This document shows positions 41,572 to 51,280 of a stretch of DNA of 64,000 nt, one piece after another; position 1 is the stretch's first letter; each line of letters starts with the position of its first letter. The DNA comes from Tritrichomonas musculus. Taxonomy: Eukaryota > Parabasalia > Tritrichomonadida > Tritrichomonadidae. The notes under the pieces are model-generated. The model saw only the letters and a list, made by a program, of their open reading frames with translations, searched no databases and was not told the origin of the DNA. The translations under genes were made by a program, and so were the position numbers. The stretch spans positions 9,424,001 to 9,488,000 of the forward strand of contig JAPFFF010000002.1 in the NCBI GenBank assembly GCA_039105265.1. Reading direction: 5' to 3'.

Positions 41572-42693
41572 ATGATAGTGGAAATCCAAGATTATTTCAA
41601 TAAAAAGAGAAAAATATATGATTTTCTTTTATCTTTCTTACAAAGTGAAGATTCATATTATGATTACTTTGAAAAATTGCTAAATATTTTACAAGAACAA
41701 GAAATTCAAAATGATCGTGAAGAATTTGAACATTTTCTACGCCTAATTTTAAATATAAGTAACTACCACCATCAAACTGCTGGATTTTATGATAAAATCG
41801 AACAAATTCTTCTTTATTTCAAAGACAAAATCAAACAAACCTTTTCAAATTTGGATATTTTCAATATTTTCGAAAGCAATAAAAAAATTCTACTATTTCT
41901 TCTAAAAGAAGATATTATAAAAGCCGATAAATCAATTACAAACCGTTTATTAGAGACAAAAATTTTTTTCTTTTTCTGGCCAGAAATCAAAGATTTTTTG
42001 CCAGTTGAAGAAAAGCGCAAAATTGAGAGCTATATTTTGAATACTGATCCAGAATTTTTTGAAAATTATGAAAATAAACGAAAAGTTGGCGAAAACGATT
42101 CATATCTTTGTTCATTGATTCGTAATGATTCGATTAAAGAATTCGTTTTTTATGTCAATTCGAATAACGTTTCATTTAAAAGTAAGATCAAACGATCATA
42201 TTTTGAGACACATGCATATTTGAATGAAAAACAGCCAACATTAATTGAATATGCATTATTCTTTGGATCAATCAAGATATATAATTATTTAAGACATAAA
42301 ATTGGCACAGATCTCCCTGAAAAAACTCTTCTTTATTCAATTCACAGCAACAATAAAAATTTGATTCATCTTATTGAAGATGCAGAAAATATTGATTATA
42401 AAATGTTTTTAAATGAATCAATTAAATGCCATCATAATGACTTTGCTAAGTATTTTGAAAACCAACTCCTTGAAAAAGGCTGTGATACTGATGCTGTTTT
42501 CCGTCATTATAATTATTTGTATTTTCCAGACTGTTCATCTTATGACGAAAGTTCTTTATTTTTTTATTTTTACAAGAACAAAAATACAAAGTTTGTTGAT
42601 CTTTATTTGAAAGCAAAGAATAATGATATTGAAGAACGAATAATTCATCATCATTTGAATGGAATTTTATATTCCTTTTATATTCAATTTTAA
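41572..42693 (+). CDS. Gene C first segment as an open frame
   Basis: A 373-codon frame starting MIVEIQDYFNKKRKIYDFLL, paralogous to the first segments of genes A and B over its whole length. Family resemblance ends after NNDIEERII (42645). The last 15 codons before the TAA correspond to spacer sequence. Read without processing, it would be a stand-alone DUF3447 protein of normal size, which is the alternative to a spliced fusion. Confidence 0.8.
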   Translation: MIVEIQDYFNKKRKIYDFLLSFLQSEDSYYDYFEKLLNILQEQEIQNDREEFEHFLRLILNISNYHHQTAGFYDKIEQILLYFKDKIKQTFSNLDIFNIFESNKKILLFLLKEDIIKADKSITNRLLETKIFFFFWPEIKDFLPVEEKRKIESYILNTDPEFFENYENKRKVGENDSYLCSLIRNDSIKEFVFYVNSNNVSFKSKIKRSYFETHAYLNEKQPTLIEYALFFGSIKIYNYLRHKIGTDLPEKTLLYSIHSNNKNLIHLIEDAENIDYKMFLNESIKCHHNDFAKYFENQLLEKGCDTDAVFRHYNYLYFPDCSSYDESSLFFYFYKNKNTKFVDLYLKAKNNDIEERIIHHHLNGILYSFYIQF

Positions 42694-45119
42694 ATGCGTT
42701 TAATAACATTTCAAATCAAATCTTTAAAAAATGGAATTTCGAAAATTAAATTGTTTTTAATGATATTATTTTTTTTTAATTATATTTTAATGATGATGCC
42801 ATTCGAAAAGCAGCTGAAGAAAACAAAGCAGATATTATTTATTTACTATTATTAAGAAAGCAAAAGATTGAAAATGATCTCTTTAAAGGATGCAATTCGT
42901 TAACATATTTATGCATTCCATCTACCATCACTTCTATTTGTAATGATGCGTTTAGTAAATGCCAATCATTGAGGCAAATAATCATCCCTTCCTCTGTTAA
43001 AGAAATTGGTCAAAGAGCTTTTTATGGTTGCAATTTATTAACTGATGTTAAAATTCCTTCTTCAGTTACTTCAATTGGTAAGTTTGCTTTTGGTTATTGT
43101 TCATCTCTAACCGAAATAGAAATTCCTTCATCCATAACAGTTATTAAAGAAAGCACTTTTAATCAATGCACCAAGCTTAATAAAATAACTCTTCCTTCTT
43201 CTATTGAATCAGTTGAGTATGATGCATTTTCAGGAACCATTTCATTAACAATTGTTGGTTCAATTAAAAGAATTCCTCCCAGATGCTTCCACTTTAATTA
43301 TACACTGAAAAATGTCAATCTTCCTTTTTTTTTAACTTCAATTGGTGAAATGTCATTTAATTATTGTGCATCACTTAAAAATATTACAATTCATCCTTTT
43401 GTAACAACAATTGATGATAGCGCTTTCAATTTATGCAAATCTCTTGAAGAAATCACACTTCCTTCTTCATTAACGTCTATTGGTTACCATGCTTTTGGCA
43501 GTTGTCAAAAATTAAGGAAAATTCTGATTCCTTCTTCAGTGACTTCAATTGGCAGCCTTGCTTTTGAAAAATGCATTTCTCTTGATGAGTTATATATTCC
43601 TTCATCTTTGACCTCAATTAGCAAAAGCGCATTCAATGGAATAAAATCAATTATTTTATCTGATGATTTTAAAATGATCCCAAATAATTGTTTTGCAGGC
43701 TGTCCGACTTTGGAAAGAGTTTCAATTCCTTCTTCTGTAACTTCATTTGGCGATTACTGCTTTTCAGGATGCAAATCAATAAGAGAAATTTTTATTCCTT
43801 CTTGCTTGACATCGATCGGAAAGTATGCTTTTATGAAATGCTCATCATTGGAAGAAATATCTCTTCCTGAAAGTATAAAGAACATTGATGAAGGTGCATT
43901 TTTTGGATGTGAAGCAATAATTCAAGTAAAAATACCTTCTTCTATTACTTCAATTAGTAACTATTGCTTCAGTTGTTGTTGTAATTTGAAAACAATAACA
44001 ATTCCTTCTTCCATCACTTCAATTGGTAATAATGCTTTTAGCTGTTGTTCTGTATTAAATTATGTTTGTATTCCTTCTGTGACTTCAATTGGAACTTGTG
44101 CTTTCTTTAAATGTTTATTATTAGATAAGATAGCTTTATCTTCTTCTCCAATACAAATTGCAAGTGATGCTTTCCTTGGCTGTATATCATTAAAAAATAG
44201 CGAACAAATGCTAGATATCAATGATTTTCGAGTTCAAGATGAACTCAATGAAAACGGTTATTTATTTTATTTGGCAATTAAAAATGATAACCTCTATAAA
44301 ATCAAGACATACAATTCATTTTTATTTGGAAAGTCAATTGATTTTATTCAAGAAGTAAATATATCTCGTATTGATATTCCTGAAATCATCAAAGTCCAAA
44401 AGTTCTTCTTTCCATTAATTCCAGAAGGACAAGCTGTTTTAAAATCTTTGGATCCATTCCAATCAAATTGTTATATAACAGCTAGTGAATATTTACAATA
44501 TGGAAATATTTTTGTTATCAAAGAGAAATATTTGAAATCAAAAGGAACCATAAATACATTAATGAATCCATTAATACGAAATAAAATCATTTTTGGTGTA
44601 GCTGCAACCATGAAAAAACTTCATAAGAAAAACATCATTCATCGAGGATTAAAGTTAACAAGCATTTATTTAGATGATAATTTGGAACCTAAAATAGACA
44701 CTTTCCCATTTGCAAAAGATGCGACAAATTCTTATGAATTGCATAATTATGCTGATGAATCTGTTTTTACAGCACCTGAATTGTTGATGGATATGGAGCA
44801 CAGTTTCCCTGTTGATGTTTTTTCTTATGCTTTTGTTTTATATTTCCTTTTCACAAACGATATTGGTATGAGAAAACATTTTGCAATGTCCATATTTGGG
44901 TTAATTTGTAAAGGATCGAGACCTAATAGGCCAGATGACATACCAGATCATTACTGGGAACTAATACAGAATTGCTGGAAGCAGAATCCTGATGAAAGAC
45001 CAACTTTTGAAGATATAACAAACATTTTAAGGGATGATAAATATGCACTTGAAGAATTTGGAATGAAGACTGATTTGAATCTGCTACATCAATACCAGCA
45101 ACGTATTGACCCATATTGA
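41572..45119 (+). CDS. Gene C: DUF3447 - LRR_5 (BspA-like) - pseudokinase fusion, two segments
   Basis: Segment 1 (41572-42645) encodes the DUF3447-type domain (SNYHHQTAGFYDKIEQILLY, NKRKVGENDSYLCSLIRNDS, ESIKCHHNDFAKYF). A 143-nt spacer (42646-42788) of the A/B type follows, at the homologous boundary. Segment 2 (42789-45119) opens with an ankyrin-like unit (NDDAIRKAAEENKADIIYLL). It then has about 18 LRR_5/BspA repeats of ~23 residues (type L..I.IPSSVTSIG..AF..C), then a truncated kinase-like domain. In that domain the catalytic loop reads IIHRGLKLTSIYLDD (Asp of HRD replaced by Gly) and the DFG segment reads KIDTFPFAK. The glycine-loop lobe is missing but TAPELL and CWKQNPDERPTFEDI are kept. 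It is therefore a pseudokinase. BspA-like proteins are a major trichomonad family, many surface-linked; no signal peptide or membrane span is visible here. Confidence 0.82.
42646..42788 (+). repeat. Gene C spacer at the DUF3447/ankyrin boundary
   Basis: A 143-nt spacer with stops in the coding frame. It contains the same ~25-nt unit type as genes A and B in the same orientation relative to the gene (CATTTCAAATCAAATCTTTA then AAAAATGGAATTTCG). It begins after the ATT codon of position 33 and ends TTATATTTT just before AAT. Confidence 0.65.
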
Positions 45120-45288
45120 TAATAATCTTGAGCTTTCTTTTTTTTTTCTTAAAAAAAATACTGATTTTTATTCAAAATATGATAATATATTTAAATATTA
45201 TACTTTTTTTAGCTAAAAAAATTCATCAAATTTGATAAATAATTAAAATTGGCCTTTTTTGGCCTGAACGATATATTTTTTAACATCT
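45120..45288. other. Short intergenic region upstream of the LD-carboxypeptidase
   Basis: 169 AT-rich bases with a run of T and the small palindrome GGCCTTTTTTGGCC (about 45251-45264) just before the next gene. No certain promoter element was recognised. Confidence 0.4.
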
Positions 45289-46143
45289 ATGGAGTTTAAA
45301 AAAGGAGACAAAATTGCACTTGTTAGTTGCTCTAATGGACAGTCAAAAGAAAGAAAAGAAAAATATGATCAATTAACTTCAACTATTGAACAAATAGGAT
45401 TAGTTCCTGTTTGGAGTGAGTACATTTACCAAAAAGAAACAGTATTCAGTGGCACAGCACAAGAAAGAGCCGAAAGGTTGATGAATTTTTATAAAGATGA
45501 TGAAATAAAGGCTATATTTGATATTGCAGGAGGCGATATGGCAAATGAACTTTTACCTTATATAAATTTTGATGAAATAGCCTCAAAAAATAAATTATTT
45601 TGGGGATATAGTGATCTTACAGTCATTATAAATGCAATATATACAAAGACAAATAAGCCATCTCCATTATATCAAATATGTAATTTAGTCTCACAAGATA
45701 GAGAAAATCAAATCAAAAATTTCAGTAACGCCGTATTTGATCATGGTCAAGACCTCTTTCAGTTTAAATATACCTTTATACAGAAGAATGAAATGAGAGG
45801 AATAGTTGTTGGTGGCAATATAAGATGTTTTCTCAAGCTTGCAGGAACGGAATATTGGCCAGATATGACCGGAAAAATTTTATTATTAGAATCTTGGAGT
45901 GGATCAGTTCCTCAAATGGTTTCTTTCTTAAATCAATATCAACAATTAAAAGTATTTGAAAAAGTGTCTGGAATTCTTTTAGGCACTTTTATTCAAATGG
46001 AAAATGACAACTGCCTCCCTAAAATAACCGATCTCGTCAAAAGATATGCTGGTGAAAATGTTCCTATCGCTGTTACACCAGAAATTGGCCATAAAGCCAC
46101 ATCTAAAGCAATTTTAATTGGAAAAGAATTACATCTTCATTAA
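45289..46143 (+). CDS. LD-carboxypeptidase, peptidase family S66 (bacterial-type)
   Basis: A 284-aa enzyme of the LdcA/MccF family, full length for the family. The nucleophile elbow is LFWGYSDLT (Ser108), followed by the Glu of LLLESWSG (Glu201) and the His of IGHKATSKA (His268), so the S66 Ser-Glu-His triad is complete. GDKIALVSCSNG at the start and AIFDIAGGDMANELLPYINF are typical of bacterial homologues. In bacteria these enzymes release the terminal D-Ala from tetrapeptides of peptidoglycan; MccF relatives inactivate microcin C. A eukaryote without peptidoglycan probably gained it by lateral transfer and may use it on ingested bacterial muropeptides. There is no signal peptide, so it is probably cytosolic or phagosomal. 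Confidence 0.9.
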   Translation: MEFKKGDKIALVSCSNGQSKERKEKYDQLTSTIEQIGLVPVWSEYIYQKETVFSGTAQERAERLMNFYKDDEIKAIFDIAGGDMANELLPYINFDEIASKNKLFWGYSDLTVIINAIYTKTNKPSPLYQICNLVSQDRENQIKNFSNAVFDHGQDLFQFKYTFIQKNEMRGIVVGGNIRCFLKLAGTEYWPDMTGKILLLESWSGSVPQMVSFLNQYQQLKVFEKVSGILLGTFIQMENDNCLPKITDLVKRYAGENVPIAVTPEIGHKATSKAILIGKELHLH

Positions 46144-47408
46144 ATATAGAATTATTTACTATTAAACAAATTCTAATTATTTTAAAATAATTAAACAAAT
46201 TTTATTAATAAAAGTTATTATATGCTTTTTCTCAGAGTAAATATTTGATAATTATTTTTGGCTAAGAAATCCCTCAACTCTCAAATTTTCTTAATATTCT
46301 ATTCCATAAAAGCATTTGAAATAATTCAAGTCGTTAAAAACGGATACTACTTTTAAACTTAGCTATATGTGTACATAAATGATAGAGAGATTGCGTATTG
46401 AAATTTATATATATTATTTCAACAAGGATTTTTTTTTTTCAATGATTTGAAATAAAGGTAGTTTAACTGAATTTTTACTGTAAAACTCAATGATTGATTT
46501 GTTTAAACTAATTATATTTTATTATAATAATAATAATCACTTTTATAAATATTTACATCATAAAAAATTTAAATTAAAATAAAAACTAAAAGGATATAAG
46601 TATATATTAAATTTTCTTCAGAAAATAAATTTGAGTATTTTATCTCAATTTATTTTAATTATTTTTGATAAGAATTTTATAACACTTTTTTTGAAAATTT
46701 AGAATAGCGATAACTTTTTATATAATTTATTCTAATCATTAATTCCTTTGATATCTTTTTATATACTTTTAAAACATTAAGTGCTATATAAAAATAGTTA
46801 TTATTATTGAAAAAAAATTATTTTTTAGCTAAAAATGCAGAAAAATTGAATTTGTTGAATTATTAAATGATGATTTTAAAAAAATTGGACGTTACAGGAG
46901 CCAATGAAGAATATAGTTTTATTTATATGCATTTACTCTCTAATATATTTGTATTTCATTCCAAATCAAATGTCAGTTTTTTCTAAAAATGCAGATTTAG
47001 TAGATTGGTTTCATTAATATAAAAAGTCTAATATTTCAGTTACTGAAGGATTTCGTCAAAAAGCAAAATATTATTTGTATAACACATAGTATACCCATTC
47101 AAATGACATCTATATTTTTTAAATGATACAAATATATAAGAAATCGATATATATTGAATTTTAATTAAAGTCTTTATTTCAATCATTGCATTTTATAATA
47201 TTGGATATAAAATATACAAATTATATATTATAATTATTTAATAAATTATTTATTAAGATAAATATAAATTTATTTAATTTTATTTTTTATTCAATTTAGT
47301 TGTACGACCTTTTATTTTTTCAATTAAATAAAAAGTGATCGGACTTTTTTGAAATAAAAGTTATCTGCGGCTATTTATGCTATCAATGTTGATTGGCATA
47401 AAAATATC
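46144..47408. other. AT-rich intergenic region
   Basis: 1.26 kb with no coding signal or family resemblance that I can see; long A and T runs only. Confidence 0.5.
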
Positions 47409-49004
47409 ATGTTTCGAAATAGTATATTACCCTCTATATCAAATTGGCGATCTTCTTTTTCTAATCAATTAACTCAAAAAGGATCGATTATACTTTTAAA
47501 AACGAATCCAACTAACACAATTTTATTTAATCAATTTAATCAGCGTCAAGAATATCAACGTTTTTTCACAAAAGAGTGTACACATAAAGATCCTACACAC
47601 AATTCACCACCATCGTCCTCTTCACTTTTTGATACGAAAACGATTCAAGATTATGAAAACCGTTGTGAGCAAGGTGATCTTCAATCCATCAAAGAATTCT
47701 CTCCATATTTACTCAATGGTGGCAAAGGAGTCCAAGTAGACACACAAAAAGCCGCCAAGTACTACAAAATCGGTTCAGATACACATGATGACATTACATG
47801 CACTTTATTCTATGCGAAAATGGCAGAAAATGCAATCGGCTTCACCAAAGAAGAACCAGAAATCGCATCAAAATACTACAAGAAGGCAGCAGACCTCTCA
47901 AAAAGTATCGAGTCATACAAGTGCTACTTAAAGTTCCTCAAAAAACACGACGGAAACGACGCCGAAATTTGCAAGTATTTAAAACTCGCAGCAGACTCAG
48001 GTGACGGCGACAGCATGTTCAGGTATTCATTGTATCTTCTGAACAAGAAGGAGCAAGAAGAAGGAGAAAATTATCTAAAAAAGGCAGTTGAAAAAGAGAA
48101 CCTCAAAGCGATGAATTTTTACGGTACCCTTATTTCGACCAAAAAGCCGGAAGAATCGTCACAACTTTTTCTGAAGGCCATTGAAAAAGGAAGTGTCAAG
48201 GCCATGTTCAACTACGCCAATCTCCTCAAGAACGGAAGTTATCAGTCTCTGAATCTGGATAAGTCGAAATCATTCGAATACATGAAAATGGCTGCCGATC
48301 ACGACTTTGAAGAAGCGATTGAGACGATAGCTAATTGGCTCTTGATTGGCACTTTTTGTAAGAGGAACATCAACGAGTCTTTGAAGTATTACAAGAAGGC
48401 GGCAGATTTGTTCAACAATGCAAATTCACAGTATTTTTACGGTTATGTTTTGATGCACGGATTTGGCTTTTTCAATGTCGATAAAAAAGTCGGTTTTTCA
48501 TACATTCAAAAAGCTGCCAATCAAGATTTGCCACTTGCTATAAATGAGCTTGGTTGTCTTTATCTGGAAGGAAACGGAATTCAACGAAACGACATCGAGG
48601 CTGCAAAGTGCTTCAAAAAGGCAGCTGACTTAGGACTTGAAAGTGGCGATGTAAACTATTCAATTTGTTTGTTTGAGGGGAAAGGTGTGCAGAAAAATAT
48701 TGACGAGGCCGTGAAGTACTTGAAAATGGGTGTCAAATTAAATGACCCTCAGTGCATGTATAATTTGGGCCTCCTTTATATGGCTGGAACTGGCGTTGAA
48801 AAAAATCGAGAAGAAGGCGAAAAATTGCTGAAAATTGCGTCTGAGAATGGCTACGAACACGCATTGGAAATTGGCGATTATGTTCACTCGCATCATAATG
48901 AAAAAGATCTGAAGAATAACTTTGTGTATAGTAATTTCGATTATAATATTAGATATAATGACGTTTATTCAATTGATGATGACTTATTTGAGATTATTAT
49001 TTAA
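47409..49004 (+). CDS. Sel1-repeat protein
   Basis: A 531-aa protein made mostly of Sel1-like repeats. After an N-terminal region of ~75 residues (rich in Ser/Asn, beginning MFRNSILPSISNW), repeats begin near residue 95 (YLLNGGKGVQVDTQKAAKYY) and continue to about 500 (LLYMAGTGVEKNREEGEKLL). About eleven can be counted, some degenerate. It resembles the C-terminal half of the kinase-Sel1 protein at 31017-33788 but has no kinase domain. The basic/aromatic N-terminus (R3, R14, many hydroxylated residues, no acid in the first 60) could be an organelle (hydrogenosome) presequence, but this is only a possibility. Scaffold function is inferred. The repeat part is richer in G+C than its flanks. Confidence 0.85.
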   Translation: MFRNSILPSISNWRSSFSNQLTQKGSIILLKTNPTNTILFNQFNQRQEYQRFFTKECTHKDPTHNSPPSSSSLFDTKTIQDYENRCEQGDLQSIKEFSPYLLNGGKGVQVDTQKAAKYYKIGSDTHDDITCTLFYAKMAENAIGFTKEEPEIASKYYKKAADLSKSIESYKCYLKFLKKHDGNDAEICKYLKLAADSGDGDSMFRYSLYLLNKKEQEEGENYLKKAVEKENLKAMNFYGTLISTKKPEESSQLFLKAIEKGSVKAMFNYANLLKNGSYQSLNLDKSKSFEYMKMAADHDFEEAIETIANWLLIGTFCKRNINESLKYYKKAADLFNNANSQYFYGYVLMHGFGFFNVDKKVGFSYIQKAANQDLPLAINELGCLYLEGNGIQRNDIEAAKCFKKAADLGLESGDVNYSICLFEGKGVQKNIDEAVKYLKMGVKLNDPQCMYNLGLLYMAGTGVEKNREEGEKLLKIASENGYEHALEIGDYVHSHHNEKDLKNNFVYSNFDYNIRYNDVYSIDDDLFEIII

Positions 49005-49326
49005 TTTATTAATAAAGATTTTCCCTGTACTTGGCTATGCTATATATAACGCTTTTTTTAAAAAATACTTGATTTACCAAAATCAGATCCAAATGTTTAC
49101 ACCATGATGAAGTGTTTGTACTTTTTCAACAATAATAATAAAAAAAAAAAAAAGTTAGGAAGTGTTTGTATAATTAATTAGATAGCTGAAACATTTTCAC
49201 TCATTCTGGCTTTGAAACTCACAGGTTTCAATCTTCAGCACCTGATCCTTGATATTCTTCTTTTTCATGATTCGCTTCTTGTTTATTAGATCCTTGCCCA
49301 AAGCTGCCTCTGAACAGGTCGCAGTT

Positions 49327-49364
<38 letters not shown>

Positions 49365-49514
49365 GTTTGTATTAAAAATTTTACAGAAAATTGGTTCGCG
49401 TGAATACAAATATTTATTAGATATAACATTACAAAACGTTAAAGAAGGGACTTTTGTAAAAAATTACAAAAATCACGACTTTTGATGACCGTTAAAGAAG
49501 GAACTTTAATTGGG
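49005..49514. other. Intergenic region with a long T-run and a short duplication
   Basis: 49329-49361 is an uninterrupted run of about 33 T. Near 49439-49510 two similar stretches (GTTAAAGAAGGGACTTT and GTTAAAGAAGGAACTTT) lie 52 bp apart around the 3' end of the GSK3-like gene, a small local duplication. Confidence 0.55.
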
Positions 49515-50804
49515 TCATTCAATCGGAGGAATTGGCATGCCATTTGGCAGCGTCGTTCCTTTTCTGAAGAGCTCGCCAAAGCATCTATGATAAAGGCACT
49601 GATTTGCAGAAGGCCTTTTCTGCGGGTTGTACTGGAAAATGTCGTTGAGGAGTTCAATGACATCGGGCGGCACGTGAGGAGGCATGACACTATCCAGCTT
49701 TATTGTTTTTCGAGCGTTTTTTTTAATTTCAATCAGTTCCTCGTCAGAAATCTCGTGTTGAAATGACTCTAGATCGCTCGTCGTCGGGTGTCCGATTATT
49801 TTGAATATTTCACCTAATTGACCACGTGATGTGTTGCTCTGAAAAAGTGGAACTCCACCCGTTAAAATTTCAGCAAAAATGCATCCTGCAGCCCAAATGT
49901 CGATTTTGTTGGTGTAATTGGTGCATTTCATAATTAGTTCTGGCGCACGGTAATATCTTGATGCTATGTAGGAAGCATTTGGCTCTTTTGGAGATAATAT
50001 CTTGGCAGATCCGAAATCACAAATTTTGAGTTCACCTGTATCTGGATCAACTAAAACATTTCGGGGTTTTAAATCACGGTGTGTAATATTAATTCGGGGG
50101 CTATGTAAGTAACTTAAACCTAAAAAAATTTGATATGCAAATAATTTCGCCATAATTATCGGTGGATAATAATTTTGGACTTTATGGCATTGAATATAGT
50201 CGTGTAAATTATGCGGCATATAATTCATGACAATATTTAAATAATTCCTTTTAATAATATTATTGCAATCGTCATAATTTTCATCACTGGATTTAAATGA
50301 ATTGATCATTTTGACGCAGTATTTGTTATTGATCATTTTAAGGATTTCATGTTCGTGATTTTTATATTTGGGATTTTGAGATACTTTTTTAATTGCAACT
50401 TGTTTTCCATTTGCCATTATTGCCGAATAAACAACTCCAAAAGCTCCTTTTCCAATAATATTTACTTGACTATATTCTTGATTACCGCCTATTATTTTGT
50501 TTTGGTTTGTTGAACTATTTGATAGATTTGGTTGATTGTAAAAAATCGGCTCTGGAGCTACTGTCATAACATTTCTTGTTACCATGGTAGACATTTGATT
50601 ATTTGGTTGACGAATCGGCGGAAATTTACAATTACAATTCTGTATCACTTGAGATTGAACTTTATTTTGATTGCGACGTGATGGAGATTTGCGATTTGAT
50701 GATCGAAATCGTCTTAATTTTTTGTACTTTCTTGGTCCGGGCTCATTTGGTGTATATAAATACAATCTACTAGACATCAAGAAATGTACGTTAATAGGTT
50801 TCAA
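49515..50804 (-). CDS. GSK3/shaggy-like protein kinase
   Basis: A 429-aa CMGC kinase. The N-terminal ~105 residues are basic and Asn/Ser-rich. The kinase domain follows with IGKGAFGVVYSA, Lys139 in VAIKK, THRDLKPRNVLVD, LKICDFGSAK, then SYIASRYYRAPELI, the GSK3-type activation loop with the conserved tyrosine. Then come IDIWAAGCIFAEILTG, GQLGEIFKIIGHPT and the end NPQKRPSANQCLYHRCF. All catalytic residues are present. GSK3 kinases act on primed substrates in many pathways; the substrate here is unknown. The frame has two possible starts: MKPINVH (as given) or MSSRLYLYTPNEPG, nine codons later. Confidence 0.92.
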   Translation of the reverse strand: MKPINVHFLMSSRLYLYTPNEPGPRKYKKLRRFRSSNRKSPSRRNQNKVQSQVIQNCNCKFPPIRQPNNQMSTMVTRNVMTVAPEPIFYNQPNLSNSSTNQNKIIGGNQEYSQVNIIGKGAFGVVYSAIMANGKQVAIKKVSQNPKYKNHEHEILKMINNKYCVKMINSFKSSDENYDDCNNIIKRNYLNIVMNYMPHNLHDYIQCHKVQNYYPPIIMAKLFAYQIFLGLSYLHSPRINITHRDLKPRNVLVDPDTGELKICDFGSAKILSPKEPNASYIASRYYRAPELIMKCTNYTNKIDIWAAGCIFAEILTGGVPLFQSNTSRGQLGEIFKIIGHPTTSDLESFQHEISDEELIEIKKNARKTIKLDSVMPPHVPPDVIELLNDIFQYNPQKRPSANQCLYHRCFGELFRKGTTLPNGMPIPPIE

Positions 50805-51272
50805 TTCATGTCATCAAAATATTTTACAAAATAGAAATTTTTCTTTGAAATAAACGTTTCTTTTTTTTTGTTTGTTTGTTCATTCTTAAAGAAAATATGA
50901 ACCACCATTTATGTAGTTTATCTATTCATTTTAGATTGTTACTAATCTATAATTCAGTCAATTATTAACACTTTTCCAGCTTATTAAGCATTTAAAAATC
51001 ATAAATATCAACTAAATTGATATTACTCCAATTCATTCAAAGAACGGATTATAAATAATCAAATCTCAGATATATTCTTCATTATCCCTTTTTTACTAAA
51101 GAAAATATGCATATTTTCAAAATAAAAACTTTTTTTTTTTCAAAAGAAGTTTTTCCAATTACTCCAGAAAAAGTAATTTTACAAAAGAAAAATTCATATT
51201 TTCTTTAATAAACGCTTTATTCTTCAAAGCAACTTCTATATTTAATTTTTTGGGAAAAATCCATTTACAATA
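50805..51272. other. AT-rich region upstream of the GSK3-like gene
   Basis: No gene or clear repeat seen. Confidence 0.4.
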
Positions 51273-51280
51273 TTCTTTTC

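Noticed and set aside
47409-47480. Hydrogenosomal targeting presequence on the Sel1 protein
   Set aside because: Composition is compatible but no clear cleavage motif; mentioned only as a possibility.
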